DNA of 64,000 nucleotides from Aquila chrysaetos chrysaetos. Its lineage: Eukaryota > Chordata > Aves > Accipitriformes > Accipitridae. Both the position numbers and the translations under genes were made by a program. The stretch lies in the NCBI RefSeq assembly GCF_900496995.4, contig NC_044009.1, forward strand, positions 11,688,001-11,752,000, read 5' to 3'. Shown piece after piece: positions 10,701-23,900 of the stretch (position 1 is the first letter of the stretch; the number at the start of each line of letters is the position of its first letter). The notes beneath the pieces are model-generated. The model saw nothing but the letters and a program-made list of their open reading frames with translations. It was not told where the DNA came from and ran no database searches.

Positions 10701-13371
10701 TTTGGTGGGCTGGGCAGAGTGAGGTGTCTTTTCGAGCCCGTTTGCCTGGGCAGACAGGGACAGACCCAAATTTCTACTAAGCCCTGAACTGGGAGTACTG
10801 CAGTGGAGCTGCCCACAGAGGCAGCACAGGGATGGCCATCCTGACCCCGTCACTGCCTGCTCCCAGGCAGACTCAGTCCTGGGAGGTCATGTCTTGGTGA
10901 TCAATAAACTAGGGTGAGAGAGGCCCCGTGCAACATCTTGGCATCTGTAATGGAGCTGCTTGGAAACCATCCAGTGCTCCTCCTCCCTTGCCATCCAAAA
11001 AGGAGAATTCATCAAAAATGAGCCATTTCGTGGAAATGCTGATGGCAAAATGCCACTACGGGGGTGAAAAAGAAACAAGCCGCAGTGACCTTGAGCATTT
11101 GGATAATGCTGAAACAACATTTCTGGAATGGATCATGTTTGCTTTGAGATGGCTTTTTACTGGAAATTTTTTAAGACATGTTCTGTTATTAAATGTATGT
11201 AATGAAATCTACCTTGCAATCTGAGCAGGGCACAAGGGGAGCCTGGGCTCCACAGCAGCGCTTCTCCCCCAGCACAGCATCTCTGGCCACCTCCCAACGG
11301 GGTGATGCTCCATGAGAGCATCCGACCCCAACACATGTGGGTCCTTTGGCCTCTCTGGGAGGTCCTTCCATCTTCTGCATGCTGTGGCTTTTTTCTCGCT
11401 GGGTATCCAGGAATCTCAAGTATCAGTAGTCCAGAAATCCCAGGGAACTCTCAGGAGCAGAAATTGCAGAAGAAGAAATCCTATCCCTTTTCCCCCTGCT
11501 CCCAACCTTCTGCCCCATTGGAGCTTCTTTTATCACGAAATATGCAGAAAATCGTTGGGTCTCTAATGTTCTGAACTCCTTCAGTCAAGACAAGACTTGG
11601 CTTGCAAAGAATGTGAATAATTTATGTGTAGATAATAATGAGAGGGAGAGCACGAGGAAAAAGGAGTTTGCCTTTCATTCCCCTCAGTGCTGCTCCCAAG
11701 GCTTTGCCCTACCCAGAATAGCTATTCCTGATTATCCCAGGTGGACTAATTTACATGGAGACCTTCCTCCGACTCTGTAAGCAGAACCCTCCTTTTTCTT
11801 TAATGCAATCCACTGTGGATGCAGTTGATAAATAGGGGGGGAAAAAAAACACAAACCCAAACTTTTCTCCCCCAATTCACCCTAAACCTGCATTCTTTTG
11901 CACCCTTGCATATCCTGAACTAGCTTTTCTCTGTAGGTAGGTCCCTGGGAGCAGCACAGAAATCCACCTTCCAGTTCCAGCTCTGGCCTTGCAAATGCAG
12001 TGACTCACTCTAAAGAAACCTCATTGTGCTGGCATAAGCCAGAAGCCCTGACACTTATGTTTTTTTTGAGAAACCCTAGCAAAGGCAAATATATAGCTTG
12101 TGAAAAAGTATCATGGCAGAAGAACAGCTTCGATAAACAGATTTAGTATATGAAATGTCAGGAGATTTTTGACTGCAGGAAAATGCCTGAGAGCCTTAAA
12201 ATGTGTGGTGCAACTTTGAGAGGCAGATTCAGTTCTGGGTTCTGTATAACATCCTGCAATGCCTAAATGGGGCAAAGGCACAAAGATAGTTGAAGATCTA
12301 CAGCTTAGCTACTCTTTGCAGCAGGGGGAAATGTTGAAAAGGAAGGGGAAGGTGTTTGGAAGTAGGAAACAGAGACTCCAGTGCATCTCTCCTCTTGATG
12401 TGAGCTCCCAGGACATGGCTAAGGGCAGATCATGAAAAGTCTACTCCTGCTGGCAAAACATAGCTGAAGGCAAGGGGGACCAGCGGTGGTTAGAGCTGAA
12501 AAGGTAAATCTGCTCAAAAAGATGCCCTTTTTGGTGAGAGGATTATTGGCAGCTTCAAATCTGATTCAGAAAATAATGCAGGGAAATTTCTAAAAAGCTC
12601 AGACTTTTTTTCCTCTCTCCGTCTCAAAAGGGAGTGATCTGTTTCTTTTCAAAAGAAAGAGAGGTTAAGCTTCACTCCATCCCCATGTTGCTTGTTTTCT
12701 TGTCCTGTCTTGACTTTGCTGTTGATTGGGTCACTTCTTAGAAAAACAAACCAACCCACACGGAGATTTTCTCTCCTCCCCATCCTCAACACCCGCCATT
12801 AGGAGAAGTGGGGATAGGATGGGAGTGGGGTTGGTTTACTGTCCCTGCTTGAAACCTCCCCTTCAGCCAGACCCCACATTTATGGCAAAAAGGTCTAAAG
12901 GTTGTGTCTTGACTGATTGAAATAGGACAGAGAGGGAGCTTTGCAAAAATGGCGCCTAGCTAAGTTGATCCAATTCCTTGGTGCAGTTATGAGCTAAAAC
13001 TGGTGGAAAATCACATTCTGATTAAAAAAGACGCTACTTTGTCAAAATTGGGTTAGCCTCATGCATGCACAGGTAGACGCCTCTTCCCTCCTTCCCTGGG
13101 CACTGCTGGGGCAGGTGCAGATGGGAGCAGAGTCCTGCTGTGGCTCGTCTATTCTGGGCTGCTGGTGACAATGGGGAGGCTTCCCCAGGGACATCCCGGG
13201 CAGCCAGCGGGGCCGATGGAGAAGGCAAGCACAGCCCGCAGTGATGCATGGCTTCCAGCCCACCCAGGCTCTTTCCCCTCAACTTCAGCCCTTGCTTGGG
13301 CAAGCTAGTGTAGGGCAGCTGACAGCACAGGGCTGTGCAGGATGGGCATGGACAGCATGCCTGTGGATAAC
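7766..13371. other. Non-coding intergenic stretch with AT microsatellites
   Basis: No supported gene. An A-run occurs at about 8630-8643 and (TA)n repeats at 9857-9918. AT-rich patches at 11,100-11,220 and 11,580-11,650 may be conserved non-coding sequence, but I cannot test that. The reverse-strand frame of 167 codons at 8589-9092 resembles nothing I know. Confidence 0.55.
9857..9918 (+). repeat. Two (TA)n microsatellites
   Basis: (TA)10 at 9857-9876 and (TA)8 at 9903-9918 are separated by 26 bases of mostly unrelated sequence. Such paired arrays often derive from one interrupted array and can form cruciforms or slip in replication. Confidence 0.95.
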
Positions 13372-13505
13372 GTGCCTTTAATTACTATTAATTACTTAAT
13401 CGTGCTCTCCACGGCTCTGCTTAAGACAAGCGCGTTAATTGCTCACAAACAAGCTCTGGACACGTACAAGCTGTAACAGAGACAGCAATTCATTTAAATC
13501 CCGTT
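13372..13505 (+). promoter_or_regulatory. Candidate conserved element rich in homeodomain (TAATTA) sites
   Basis: Two TAATTA sites (13,379-13,384 and 13,389-13,394) lie 10 bp apart, followed by CTTAAT and a further TTAATTGC at 13,435-13,442, then CATTTAAAT near 13,490-13,500. Clustered TAAT cores in otherwise complex, non-repetitive sequence are typical of developmental enhancers bound by homeodomain or LIM-HD factors. Conservation could not be tested, so this is a candidate. Confidence 0.4.
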
Positions 13506-14656
13506 CCCTGCAGGTTTGGCCCCTTGTCATCCTCCTTTCGACCTGCCACAGAAGACACAGTTTCTGCTGATTTGCTCCAGGGCTTCTGTGTGAGTTTTCC
13601 AGATGATTTTCAGGTTGACCTGATGCCCCAAGGTCTTGCTTCAGGGTGCTCTCACCTCCTTGGGGACTATCAAGGCATGGAAGATCATTTCCAGAAGCTC
13701 AAGGGGGACATCTCAAGCTCTGGCTTTCAAGGCCAGGAGCGACAGTGGAGTCCCTTCCCTGCCCCGGTGCTTCTCTTTCAGCTCAGCTGAGACGTGGCTC
13801 TCAGTCATCAGGAGAAATGGGAAGCAAGAACAGGGAATGAAACTCCAGGATCCTTGCAGAGCCCTGTTCAGGCTCCAGCAAAGTCCCTGAGCCGGGCTGG
13901 ATGCATCAAGTTCTGCAAGACAAGAACAGTGTAGGACAGAGTGAAAAATTCAGTTTTAAGCCTAGAGTGCTCAGGCTAGGCCTAATGTCTTTGAGGGAAA
14001 GCAGCAAGTCCTAAGTGTGGAAGAATTAAAAAGAAATTGACTTACAAAACACTGGCAGAATCTTAAATCAACATGGGCTCCAGGCAACAAAGTCAGTCAA
14101 TCACAATCACATTTTCCAGGCCATGCTCATTGTCAGACGTGATCTTAGCACAGGGTGGGAGGGGGAGGAAAAAATACAAACTTAAATTTGTATGGGTGAA
14201 ACCAAGAAAACCCATGGTTACAGCATCAAGAACCGCATCAGCCAAAACATAAGAAGGTCACATGACAACCATTCCCAAGATGAGACAGGAGGAAGATATA
14301 GAGAGATCATCAGGGCTTGGTCAAGCTTCTTGGTCCAGTCACCATGGGACTTTATTCCAAGAGAGCTTTTTCGGCTTTGCCAAAATGCCCGTGCCACCCC
14401 ACGGTAGACGTGTTTACAGCCCCTCAGCTGGTCTCCCTGCTGCTGGAGGCTAACCGTGCCAGGGGACTGGAAAACACACCACTTTCCATCACTGAGAAGC
14501 CTCTAGACCCTTCATCATCCACCATCACTTCCCCCCTGACCAACAACAGAACAGCCAGGAGGAGCTGGGTGGTGTTCCATCTCCATCGCAAGGATTATTG
14601 CATCAGCATCCAAAATAGAGGCATGTTTGAATCAGTCTGATGATTCTCATATCCCT

Positions 14657-14680
14657 CCCCCCCCCCCCAAAAAAAAAAAA
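14657..14680 (+). repeat. C12-A12 homopolymer junction
   Basis: Twelve C residues run directly into twelve A residues. The same C-run to A-run arrangement recurs at 24,922-24,941 and 60,279-60,314 in this window. Confidence 0.9.
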
Positions 14681-14843
14681 GCTCTATTAAAAGAAAACAA
14701 AAGCATAAATGTCTCACAGTCTGGGCAACCTGACAGCTTTAGAGTCAGCCCTTCTCAGGAGCTTCTCTCTCATATCACCAGCTCCGGTGCAGCACAGGGA
14801 GGAGTGGATTTGGCAGGGGGTGTGCAGGTGTGCGAGTGGACAC

Positions 14844-14863
14844 GTGTGTGTGTGTGTGTGTGT
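14844..14863 (+). repeat. (GT)10 microsatellite
   Basis: Ten perfect GT dinucleotides, a classic CA/GT microsatellite with Z-DNA potential. It is preceded by CAC, giving a CACGTG E-box at its left edge. Confidence 0.95.
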
Positions 14864-15040
14864 ATCACACCTGTTTCACAACCTGTATGCAGTCACAACT
14901 CTCAATTGATGGTGTTCTCATAACGTTGACTCAATCATCCCCAGTTATAAACAGAGCTAGCAAAAGATTCCTTCCTAGGAAAGAAAAATGGTTGGGGGGG
15001 GGGGGGTCCCTGAGCCTACATCGGCTCCAAAAGCATGTCA

Positions 15041-15200
15041 GGCAGTAATTAATCACTTCAGGGTATTTGCTGATATGTAATTACATGCAGTGAAAGGTCT
15101 GGCAATAGAGTTTGCTATCAATCATCACTGCGTATCAGTCACGTAGGCTGGGTCACCTCATAACCTGGCTGCCAGTTATTTCAAATGCTAATGTTTAAGG
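15041..15200 (+). promoter_or_regulatory. Candidate conserved element with TAAT sites and a 12-bp palindrome
   Basis: This block contains TAATTAAT (15,046-15,053), the perfect palindrome ATGTAATTACAT (15,075-15,086), ATCAATCATC near 15,120, a TCACGT half-site and a TGCTAATG site near the end. The motif density and low CpG resemble a conserved enhancer core. The call rests on motif clustering only. Confidence 0.38.
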
Positions 15201-18200
15201 TAAAATCTAAAGTCTAAGATTTAACTTCCAGCATTTCAAGTGTTTCATGTCACATTCCTGTCCTAAACACCTCTAGCAAGATCATCTCCTGCCTAGCTGC
15301 ACAGGAGATTGATTCACGGAACAATTTCCAGAATTGCACTTGGTAAAATGGGATGTCTTTATGGGCAGATGCAGGGGGGATATTTTCTCTCTGGGCTGTG
15401 CAGACATTTTCTGGCACAAATACCCTTGGCAATGAGGAGTTTACATGGCTTTGCAGAATCCGTCCCATGCTGTGCAGCAGGTAGTGCTTTTGCAGGACTC
15501 TGCTGCTTACCTTCCCTTAGGAATGATACCATGATTGCCATTCCTGGTAACTTTATCGGGAGCTTTGTGGTATTTAGTGGTTTAGCAAAAGCTCCATGTC
15601 CTGGGGGTAACTTTTCACACTGAGGAGCCCCACCTTTCCTCTCGGAAGTCAGAAGGAAAGGGGAACTTGCAGCCTGCTGGGTAAGATGGCAGATGAAAAG
15701 AAGCCAGTGCTTAGCATTGACCAAAAGCAACCCTAAAAAGTAACTCCTGAGTTTTATGCCAGTTTCAGGATTTTGCAACGGCCTGACTCATGATTTTTTT
15801 CTTTTTTTTTTTTTTTTTTTAATAATCTGAGGATTTAAAGAAGCCCCTTCTACCCGCACATTCTTGGTGCAGTCACAGCCCTGTTTTCCAGAAAAAAATG
15901 AACCTCCTAGCTTTCCTGCAAGCCACAGCACGGCCCTCGGTCTGTGCCCACATGCTGAGTGGAGATGCACTTCGCTGGCGTCCAGCTGCACAGCAAGCCG
16001 CTCTGTCTCATCGGACGTGGCAAGTCCCTTCTGGTCCCTGACACAACATGGCCTTGTGGATTTGGCTGTTCTGTTAGATGACGGGGGAGATTTTAACTCT
16101 GGGAGATTTTTAACTTATTTAACTCTGCCTGCTGGAAGTGGTTTTGTTCCTTTTAACAGTCATTTATGCAGAAGTCGCACGCAAAGCCTTCCTTACGAGT
16201 TAAAGCTAAGGAAGTCACCTGGAGAAAACAGAGGATGACTGCAGTGACCAAACCCCAGAAGGACGGGGTTATCCACCCACAAGTCAAACAACAAGCCACT
16301 GGCAGAGCTGGAGATAAAATCCCCCTCTCCCAAAGGTCTGATCTTGTCCCTATCCTCAAGCACCCTGCTTTCAAATGCAACGAGACGCACCCCAAGATTG
16401 CGTCTGTAATAACTATAATCACTGTCCTGAGGATGGGACGGAGACCCATGGAAGTCCAAAAGTGCCAAGTTAATACTGCAGTCAAACATCACATCACATG
16501 CTCTCCTTCTCCTTTTCAGAGGAAAAAAGGAGTCCAAGCCCTTAAACAACACTGAGTGTGGGAGGCTGGTTGGAAACCCATGTTAGAAAAGGATCTGGTA
16601 AGACCCATCCCAGCCAACCTATAAACTGCTAATTCATGGCATCAGAGACAGGTTTGGCCCTAAAGCTTCATCTTGGGTAAAAGCATGCAATGACAAAGCC
16701 AAGATGCAACAGAGCAAAAGCCTTGGGCCCCTGTGCCCCCAGCAGCTCATCAGTTTATCTATCATCTCACTGGTTGCAAACATTGCGGTGGGGTGTTGGG
16801 GAGCAGTGGGTGCTCTGCCAGCGCGCTGTGCTTCTGCCTGCAGACCTTAATTAAAACCTCCAGCGACCATTTCACTCTCTCATCTGGGAGACTTAACTCC
16901 CAGCAAAGTGCAATTCCCAGAGACGACACAAAGAAAGAGATGAGCTTCCCTCCTTGCTCACCCTCAGCCCATCAGCCATCGCCTCTGGCCTCCATGCTGG
17001 GATTGTTGGAGGGAAGGGGAAGCAGGGTCGGCAGGGCTGATTCATCCCTGGCTCAGCCTCAGCCTGAGCCCTTACTGATCCCTCTTTGGGAACGTGCCTC
17101 AGCTCACAGAGCTGGACAGCGAGACGCTGGGGAGGGATAATCTGCGCTGCTGCTCAGGATGCAGGAATCAGTGGTTGCATGGTGGCTCCGTGCAGCGGTG
17201 GCCAGCACATCCCTAGGGGAGGAGAGGAGGCCTCAACCCCAAGGGAGCTGGGTCTGGGCCACCTCTGAAATGGTTCCTTTTCATAACACGGGCGGTGAGC
17301 AGTGGCTGAAGGGAGCACGTCAGAAGTGTGGCTCGTTCAACCTGCCCTGTTGGGTAGGGTGGGAGAAGGATCCTGCCCAGGTGAGAGCTGCCAACACATG
17401 TTGACAAGCAGGACCGCTCTTAGCAGTTTGGGATATTCTCCAGCCCCCTGTTGTCTGAGTAGCCCTTGCTCTGCCAGGTATAACACTTGATATGGTGTGA
17501 TCCCCATGTTCAGCATCCCCCGTGCCTGCTTAGATCCTGCACAGAGGCTGGAAAGGGAGAGCGAAGACCTGGTGAGACGGATAAAACAAAGATTACTGTC
17601 TCCGTCTCAGGGGGATGGCCTCTCCCTAACCCCACCACGCATGCCAGCCCCAGGGAGGTCCAGCACCACATCTCCCCAGCTTCAGGTGAGGAGGGAGAGA
17701 CAGGTTTTTGAGGTAGGCTGGACAGGAGGAGCAGCATGTCCCCAGGGCAGGGGCAGACCCCGCTGTTGCTTTCTCTACCCTGTGGGGCACTAGCTCAAAG
17801 ACCCACATCATCCCCCAGCCACCTAGCCTTTGCCCAGGGCAAGCACTTGGGGCAAAGAAAGCATAGGGCTGGGTGCCAGCATGGATGGATACAGACAAGG
17901 GACTCCACTGATCTCATCTGGAGTGGCCCAGGGAAGGAGAAAGCCCTTCCCGGTGGCCTGCAGCCCCCCCAGAGGAATGCGAGCTATGCAGGGACCAGAG
18001 GTCACTGCAATCAGGTGCAGTGAAGGGTGGCTGTAAAAGGGAAAGATAAACCCAATAAATCAGACTGTGGGAAGAGGAGGAGGGCACAAGTGCACAGAGC
18101 TGCCGGAGGATGGTACAAGGCAGCCCCTCCGACCCCCAGGCAGAGGAAGGGGGGATGTGGGGGCTAACCTGGGCCACAGACCAGCCCAGAGATGGGGGAT

Positions 18201-20930
18201 GCAGAGCACAGGCAGCACCGTCACAGGGGCAGCATCTGCAGAGGGAGAGATGCTGGGGAGACCTGGGAGCCTGGCCAGGGTAAAGGGAGCAAAAAGCATC
18301 CATGATGGGGGAAGTCTTCTGGTTTTCTTCTGGCAGTAAAAAAAAAAAACACCAAAAAAAGGGAAACATGGGGAAAAAAACAGAAGCAGTGGATTAGGTA
18401 CAGATGGGAAAAGCCCTCAGAATACTGTTTTTCTCTCAGTTTTATTGTATTTTATTTTACATTATTCCCATAATGGGAGATGGCAGTCTGTATGCACTGA
18501 TGAAGCAGAAGACAAAACACTCTCCTTGGAGAGAGTTACAAATGGCTATGAAGTATTTTAAAACCTGTCATTTTTTTCTGCTTAGACAGGAGACCTCCCG
18601 TAGGCTCGAACTTCCATTGTGCAAGCATTCATTCCTGCGGCTCCAGCTCTGAACATGAGACTACAAAACAGTGACTTGGGGAGATGGATGGACATCTTGG
18701 TGACTTAGCTGGTGACCTGCTCCCCTTTCTTGAGCCCTCCAGGTGAAAACAGGTATCCAGACACATGGTTTTGGGACACAGAAGTAGTCAGGTAGCTATA
18801 CTTGCTTACCCAGAGTGCAGAATAAGGCCCTGGTGAAAATCCGTGCTGGTCCACATCCATTCTGTGTAAGCAGGAGAGCTATAATAAACCTACACCAGCT
18901 GCTCTGAATCTCATCCCACCTGGTATGGTCAGAACTGATGCACCCTGGAAGAGATGATACCAATATAATCCCAGCTTCCACAGCAAAATACTGAGAACCC
19001 AGCTCCAGTGCAAACTGAGAAACAAAATGTTAGCCTGTTCATCCATGGAGAAGCAGATGGGAAATGTGACCCTTGCAAAAATAAAGGGCGAACTGTGTAG
19101 TCTTGTGGCTTTTAGCTTGATTTCTTAAGATGCAAGGCTTGTGCAATGGGGAACTCACATGCCACCAGCCAGTCCGCCATCCCAGTCCTGAGAAACTTTG
19201 GAACCCTTTGGCCAGTCTCCCCCAGATTTGGCAGAGGAGCTGAAGTCTCACTGACACGGAGCGCCTACGAGCCTTGTGAAAATAGGTGACTCGCTCGAGG
19301 AGAAAGAAAAATGCTATAAATATCCTGAGTGAGGGAAGAATTCATCACTCACTCAGCTCTTATTATACATCAGAGAAAGCTGTTATAAAAACCCCTGCCA
19401 CAAAGAAAGGGCCAAGCATGAATCACTCCTTGTGAGATATCAAAGAATCCAACCACAGTGGAGAAATCCAAATGGACACAGACATCCTCAGTGCCTCTCC
19501 TCTAGACCATGTATTCATGCTCATTGCCTGGCCTGTGACCATGCAGTGGGCACCCTGTCCCTTTGGGAAGATCTCCTGGGGGCAGAGGGCCATCTGTTTG
19601 AAAAGAGATAACATCTGCCTTTGAAGATGCTGCCTACGAAGGGTTTCTACCTCTAAAAGACTGAAGGGTAGCAACTACCAGAGCCTGTCTGCCACCCACA
19701 GCTCCAAATGCACTCCCTAAAAGATCAGGGGAAATGGTTTTTAGGATGCATAAAATAGAAGAGAGAGGAATCAGCATCACAAGCCCATCTCCCTTCCTCC
19801 ATGGACTCCCACTGTGTCTCGTCTTCTTTTTCCCCTTGGCTGGATTCAAGCAAGCTAGGGATGGGGACCCGTGGGTCAGGACAACAACTGCAAGTCCCGG
19901 CTGGGCCAGCGGCTGCAAGGAGAACTGTAACTCTCTGTTCAAAGCCCATTCCCACAGAGCAGGCTGCCTCCCAGCTTTTGTAAGCTATTAAACAAAACCC
20001 TCTGAATGCTGTGCTCTGGTTTTGTGATAATTTAGCAGCCTAAAGGAAACTCTTACACCATTTTCCAGTGAATACAGTGAAATCAAGTGAGATGCGTTGG
20101 GGCAGAAGCAGCATGTGATGGAGAGGAGAAAAGGAGCAGCTAAAAGTTAAAGTTTGAAGCTTGTGTGGATGAAACCTGTTTTCTGCTATCCAGGATCGTG
20201 GAGAGGGGTGGATACTGAATACCGAGATAACGTAGATGCCTCGAATAACCTAAATAGCCTAGATAACCCCTGGTCTGGGGTATGGCATATCCATCCATCA
20301 CTGAACTGGAGCCGTGGAGCCTGCTATGACCTGACTCAAGTCTTCACATACCGTAGCAGCAACTCTGCATTAGAGATCCCAGGGTTGCTCAATGCATGGT
20401 CAAGGTCTTTGAATCTGCCACAGGGCAATGTAGGGGAGGGTGATGGGGTCTGAGACTGTTGACTCTGACTTGTGCTGGAGGGCTCTGCTGAAGCAACCAA
20501 GTCCACCCTGAAGGCAGTGACAGCAAGCTTTTGGTGGGTAGGGTTGAAATGGATTCAGACCAGCATTAAACACAGGCAGGGGTGCCAAGAGGAAGGGTTG
20601 GCAGTGACCAGCTTGATAGTGGGTCACCAGTGCTGTGCAAGGGCACAGGGAAGTGTCTATAGCATTGCAAATTCTCCAGTGCCTATGCTCAAGAGAGTGA
20701 CACGCACTGAGCCTGTGGGATGCTGCTCTCTAAAAGGTATGAGGTCAGGCATAGGCTGTGGAGGAGGGTGTCCTGATGAATTTTTTCCACCTAATGAGCT
20801 CACATCTTGGCAGGACAAACCTGCAGATGACGGGAAGCTTAGTGGCTTATTTTTCAATCTCTCCCCATCCATGCCTCAAGCAATGATGACTGGTCTTTTG
20901 CTTGAGGTAGAAGTGATAGTGAGAGCTTTT
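15201..20930. other. Non-coding intergenic stretch
   Basis: No gene supported. A T19 run lies at 15,802-15,820. A small hairpin (CTGGGAG ... CTCCCAG, 16,884-16,903) follows a TTAATTAA at about 16,849-16,856, and this 16.8 kb patch may be a minor conserved element. At about 20,220-20,275 there is a weak 19-bp periodicity (ATAAC...TAGATGCCT-like units). Open frames up to 151 codons show no recognisable domain. Confidence 0.5.
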
Positions 20931-20998
20931 CTTGCCTGTTTTTCAGTCCTCCTGTTTTTTTCACTTCCCTGTTTTTCAGTCTTGCCTGTTTTTCAGCT
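20931..20998 (+). repeat. Imperfect tandem repeat of a CCTGTTTTTCAG unit
   Basis: Units of about 14-18 bp occur in series: 20,931-20,948, a diverged copy at 20,949-20,966, a shortened copy at 20,967-20,980 and a further copy at 20,981-20,998. The first and last share CTTGCCTGTTTTTCAG. Each good copy resembles a pyrimidine tract followed by CAG. Confidence 0.75.
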
Positions 20999-23900
20999 CC
21001 TCCTTATTTTCTTATCTGTTCTCTTACTTCCCCAAAGTCCTGTGAGTGCTGTAGCCAAGTCATCTCTAAAGTATGAGCCCTCATTCACCAACAGGTCAAA
21101 TTATTCCCCAGCATAATCTTGGTAGCTAACTGTTAAAGCCAAAGCCAAAGCCCACATCTCCCCTCCCCAGGAATTCCCAAGGGCGGGGAGCCCTGGGAAA
21201 GGAGGGCAGCTCTGCTAACATGAAAGGGGAGATGGATGGAAAGGGCAAAATGGATTAGAAGTGTATGTGCTTATTGTGGGTTTTTTGTTGTCTCAGAGGC
21301 ATTTCTTGCAACAAGAGGATCACATCACACAGCAGGCACTCACAGGAGGCTACAGGAGCCGGCAAGCTCCATCTCAGTCATCACTCCTCCTAAAAGCAAC
21401 AGTTTCCAGCACTGGAAGCTTAAATTGGGCTTCCATTCTAAATGACCTTGATGACTTTCAGGTATAAGCAGTTCCCAGGTTGGCATTTTAGAGACATTTT
21501 CAAATTTCACCCCACACCATTCTTCAGATGGGAGTACTTGAGTCCTCAGAGCCTCTGTCTCTGAAACCCTGGGAGATCCCAGCAGCCCTACTCCACCAGG
21601 AACGATCAGCTGTACTGGGGCATTGTGCATGACATGCACATTGGCTTGATGCTTTGAGAGACACTTGCCTTGCTAACAGCAGGCCACAGCACCTAGTTTC
21701 CTCTCCTAGATTAGTCATTCTTCCCAGATTTCCTTCTTTTGTATAGGGATTCCCTCTGTTTCCTGCTGCAGGGTTCATTTTCTCTGTACTATAAGCACTT
21801 GGAAGTATTCGTACTGTCAGAGAGACCAGCTCATCTGTTCAGCTATTTTTATTCCTCCTGCCATAGGACCTTGAGTATTGTTTTTCCAGAATAATCTCTG
21901 GAGGTCAGGAAGGGAAAGAAATAATCTCAGATACAGTCAAATGGATTGAAGGTAATTTTCTACACAACAGGACCCCATAATCATGCTGAAGTCTTTAATA
22001 TTGATACTTCAGTTAGAAGGAAATTCAAATCTGAGGCATGCTCTTTAAGCAATGCCTTCAGCATCACATCAGATGTTCACATCAGGGCTGGGTGCCGAAG
22101 GTGCCAATCCATTGGGGGAACTGTGTAGGAGCTCAGTCCCTTGTGCTACTGAGGACCAAAGGGGTTTGGTTTCTTTCCAGGACTATTAAGCCTCAACTGA
22201 ACGTCCCCCCAAAATTGCTCTTGCTGTCAGCACACCCAGGTCTGGCTCCCAGAAATGTGGAAGATCAAGCCTCTGCAAATATGGATTTGTTTGGAAAAGG
22301 ATAATCAAAATATTTCCGGGCTTGGCTCATTCTTCATGACTGCCTTAGTATCCGGGGAGTCAGGTTCCCTCTTACCGCTTATTGAAGACAGCGTGGCCGT
22401 GCTGTAGCAAACCCAGCCTTGCCCACCAGCATGGTATGTGTGGAGTGTCCTTTGTATACAGCTGCTCTGCGTGCAGGCACACGCAGACGCTGGCCTGGAA
22501 AGCATGGGCTGTGCCGTTTAGGAAATACCGCTCCGAGTCAGTAACTGGCTGCTTCTGACAAAGCTGTGCAAAGGAGACTAAGCTTTGCCAGCTTCTTTAC
22601 TCTGGCTCCTACCACCAGGGTCGGTGCAAGCTGGCACTCATCTGGTCCCAGCAAGCCCCAACTCCTCAGCTGTGTCAGCCATCCTCCAGCTTACGTTTCA
22701 CATGGGTGCCACAAGGATCAGCCTACACCTGGTGGGTAATTACACAGGGTGCAAGTCTAAACTAGAGCATCCTTCTAAATTACCTTTGTGGATACTTGTA
22801 ACACAAAGTTGTATTGAGCAAAAATGCAAAATGCATTCTCTTCATTACATTAAACCAAAAAACCCTCACATTTATTCCTGAGTGAGAACATTCCCTTTAA
22901 TCTTGAATAGCACGTCTGCATCAGCTGCTCTGCAGACAAGAAATAGCAGAAACAGGCAGAAAACACGTGGAGTTTCTTTGGACCAGAACAGCATTTTCAG
23001 AGTATCGCTGAAGCTACGTAGCATTTGAAGATCATTTGTAGGACACATCTGAAAGTCTGAGTGCGCCTGAGCTTTGAAAATGTTGTATTTTTCCTCATAG
23101 TTGGTGGTTCTGGGGCCTTTGGAAGATGGCATATATTCTAAAGTTTCTTTAAACACCATGAGATTTAAAACTGAGTCTTTTGTCCCCAAGTGTGTGAACA
23201 CCCTGAAACTGTTGGTTCAAATGAATTCTTCCAGCATTCACTGGTCAATGACCCTCAGCCACCACATGGCCTGTTCTCCTCAGTTTGTCAGTGCTGCTGA
23301 TGCTGCCAGAGATGGTGGCATGTTGGGCTCCACCTCCAGCTTCTTCTTGGGTCACATCCTCGGTTCCCAGTGAGCAACTGCTCCCTTGTCAATGGACTTG
23401 TCAGCTTTGAGGTCAATGTCTCCTCCGAGTCTCCCTCCTCACACACATGGCACATCACAGTCAGGTCTGAACTTGTACCAGCCTCAGTTTTGCTTCTGGC
23501 AGTGAAGTGAGCAGCTGTCATCTCCCTCTGCTTGATGCACAGCACAGCATCCTTCACAACACTGTGGTGCAAAACTCCCTGGGGTGGCTGTGTTTTGAGA
23601 AGAGCTGGGAGCCAGCTTGGCCCCAGGCATGGCCAGGGGGAGGGAGTGGCTGTAGGTGCTTCTCTTCAGCCCTGGTAAAACCACGTTGGTACAATCGTAA
23701 TTCCCAGGCCCTCAAAACTTGCTGGCCTGTCTACTCCTCCTGGCCCTGTGCTGGACTTCCTTTGTGGGGCTGCTTGGACTGGAGCTGCTCCTGGCTTGGG
23801 AGCTGAAGGACAAGTCTAGGTGGGGAGGGACCTCCAGGGTAGGACCTTCCAGGTAGGGAATCACCTCCAGGGACAACCCTGTTTAAATGCCAAAGTAAAT

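Larger units (their letters stand above)
13506..15040. other. Non-coding stretch with C/A tract and GT microsatellite
   Basis: Apart from the C12-A12 junction at 14,657-14,680 and the (GT)10 at 14,844-14,863, nothing recognisable. A poly-G run (about 12) lies near 14,995-15,006. Confidence 0.55.

Noticed and set aside
16884-16903. 7-bp arm hairpin CTGGGAG ... CTCCCAG as a structured RNA
   Set aside because: Too short and common by chance; no flanking structure to support an RNA gene.
23821-23885. Repeated 'acctccaggg' strings suggesting a CR1 edge or minisatellite
   Set aside because: The repetition is irregular, and the flanks do not follow any CR1 block order.
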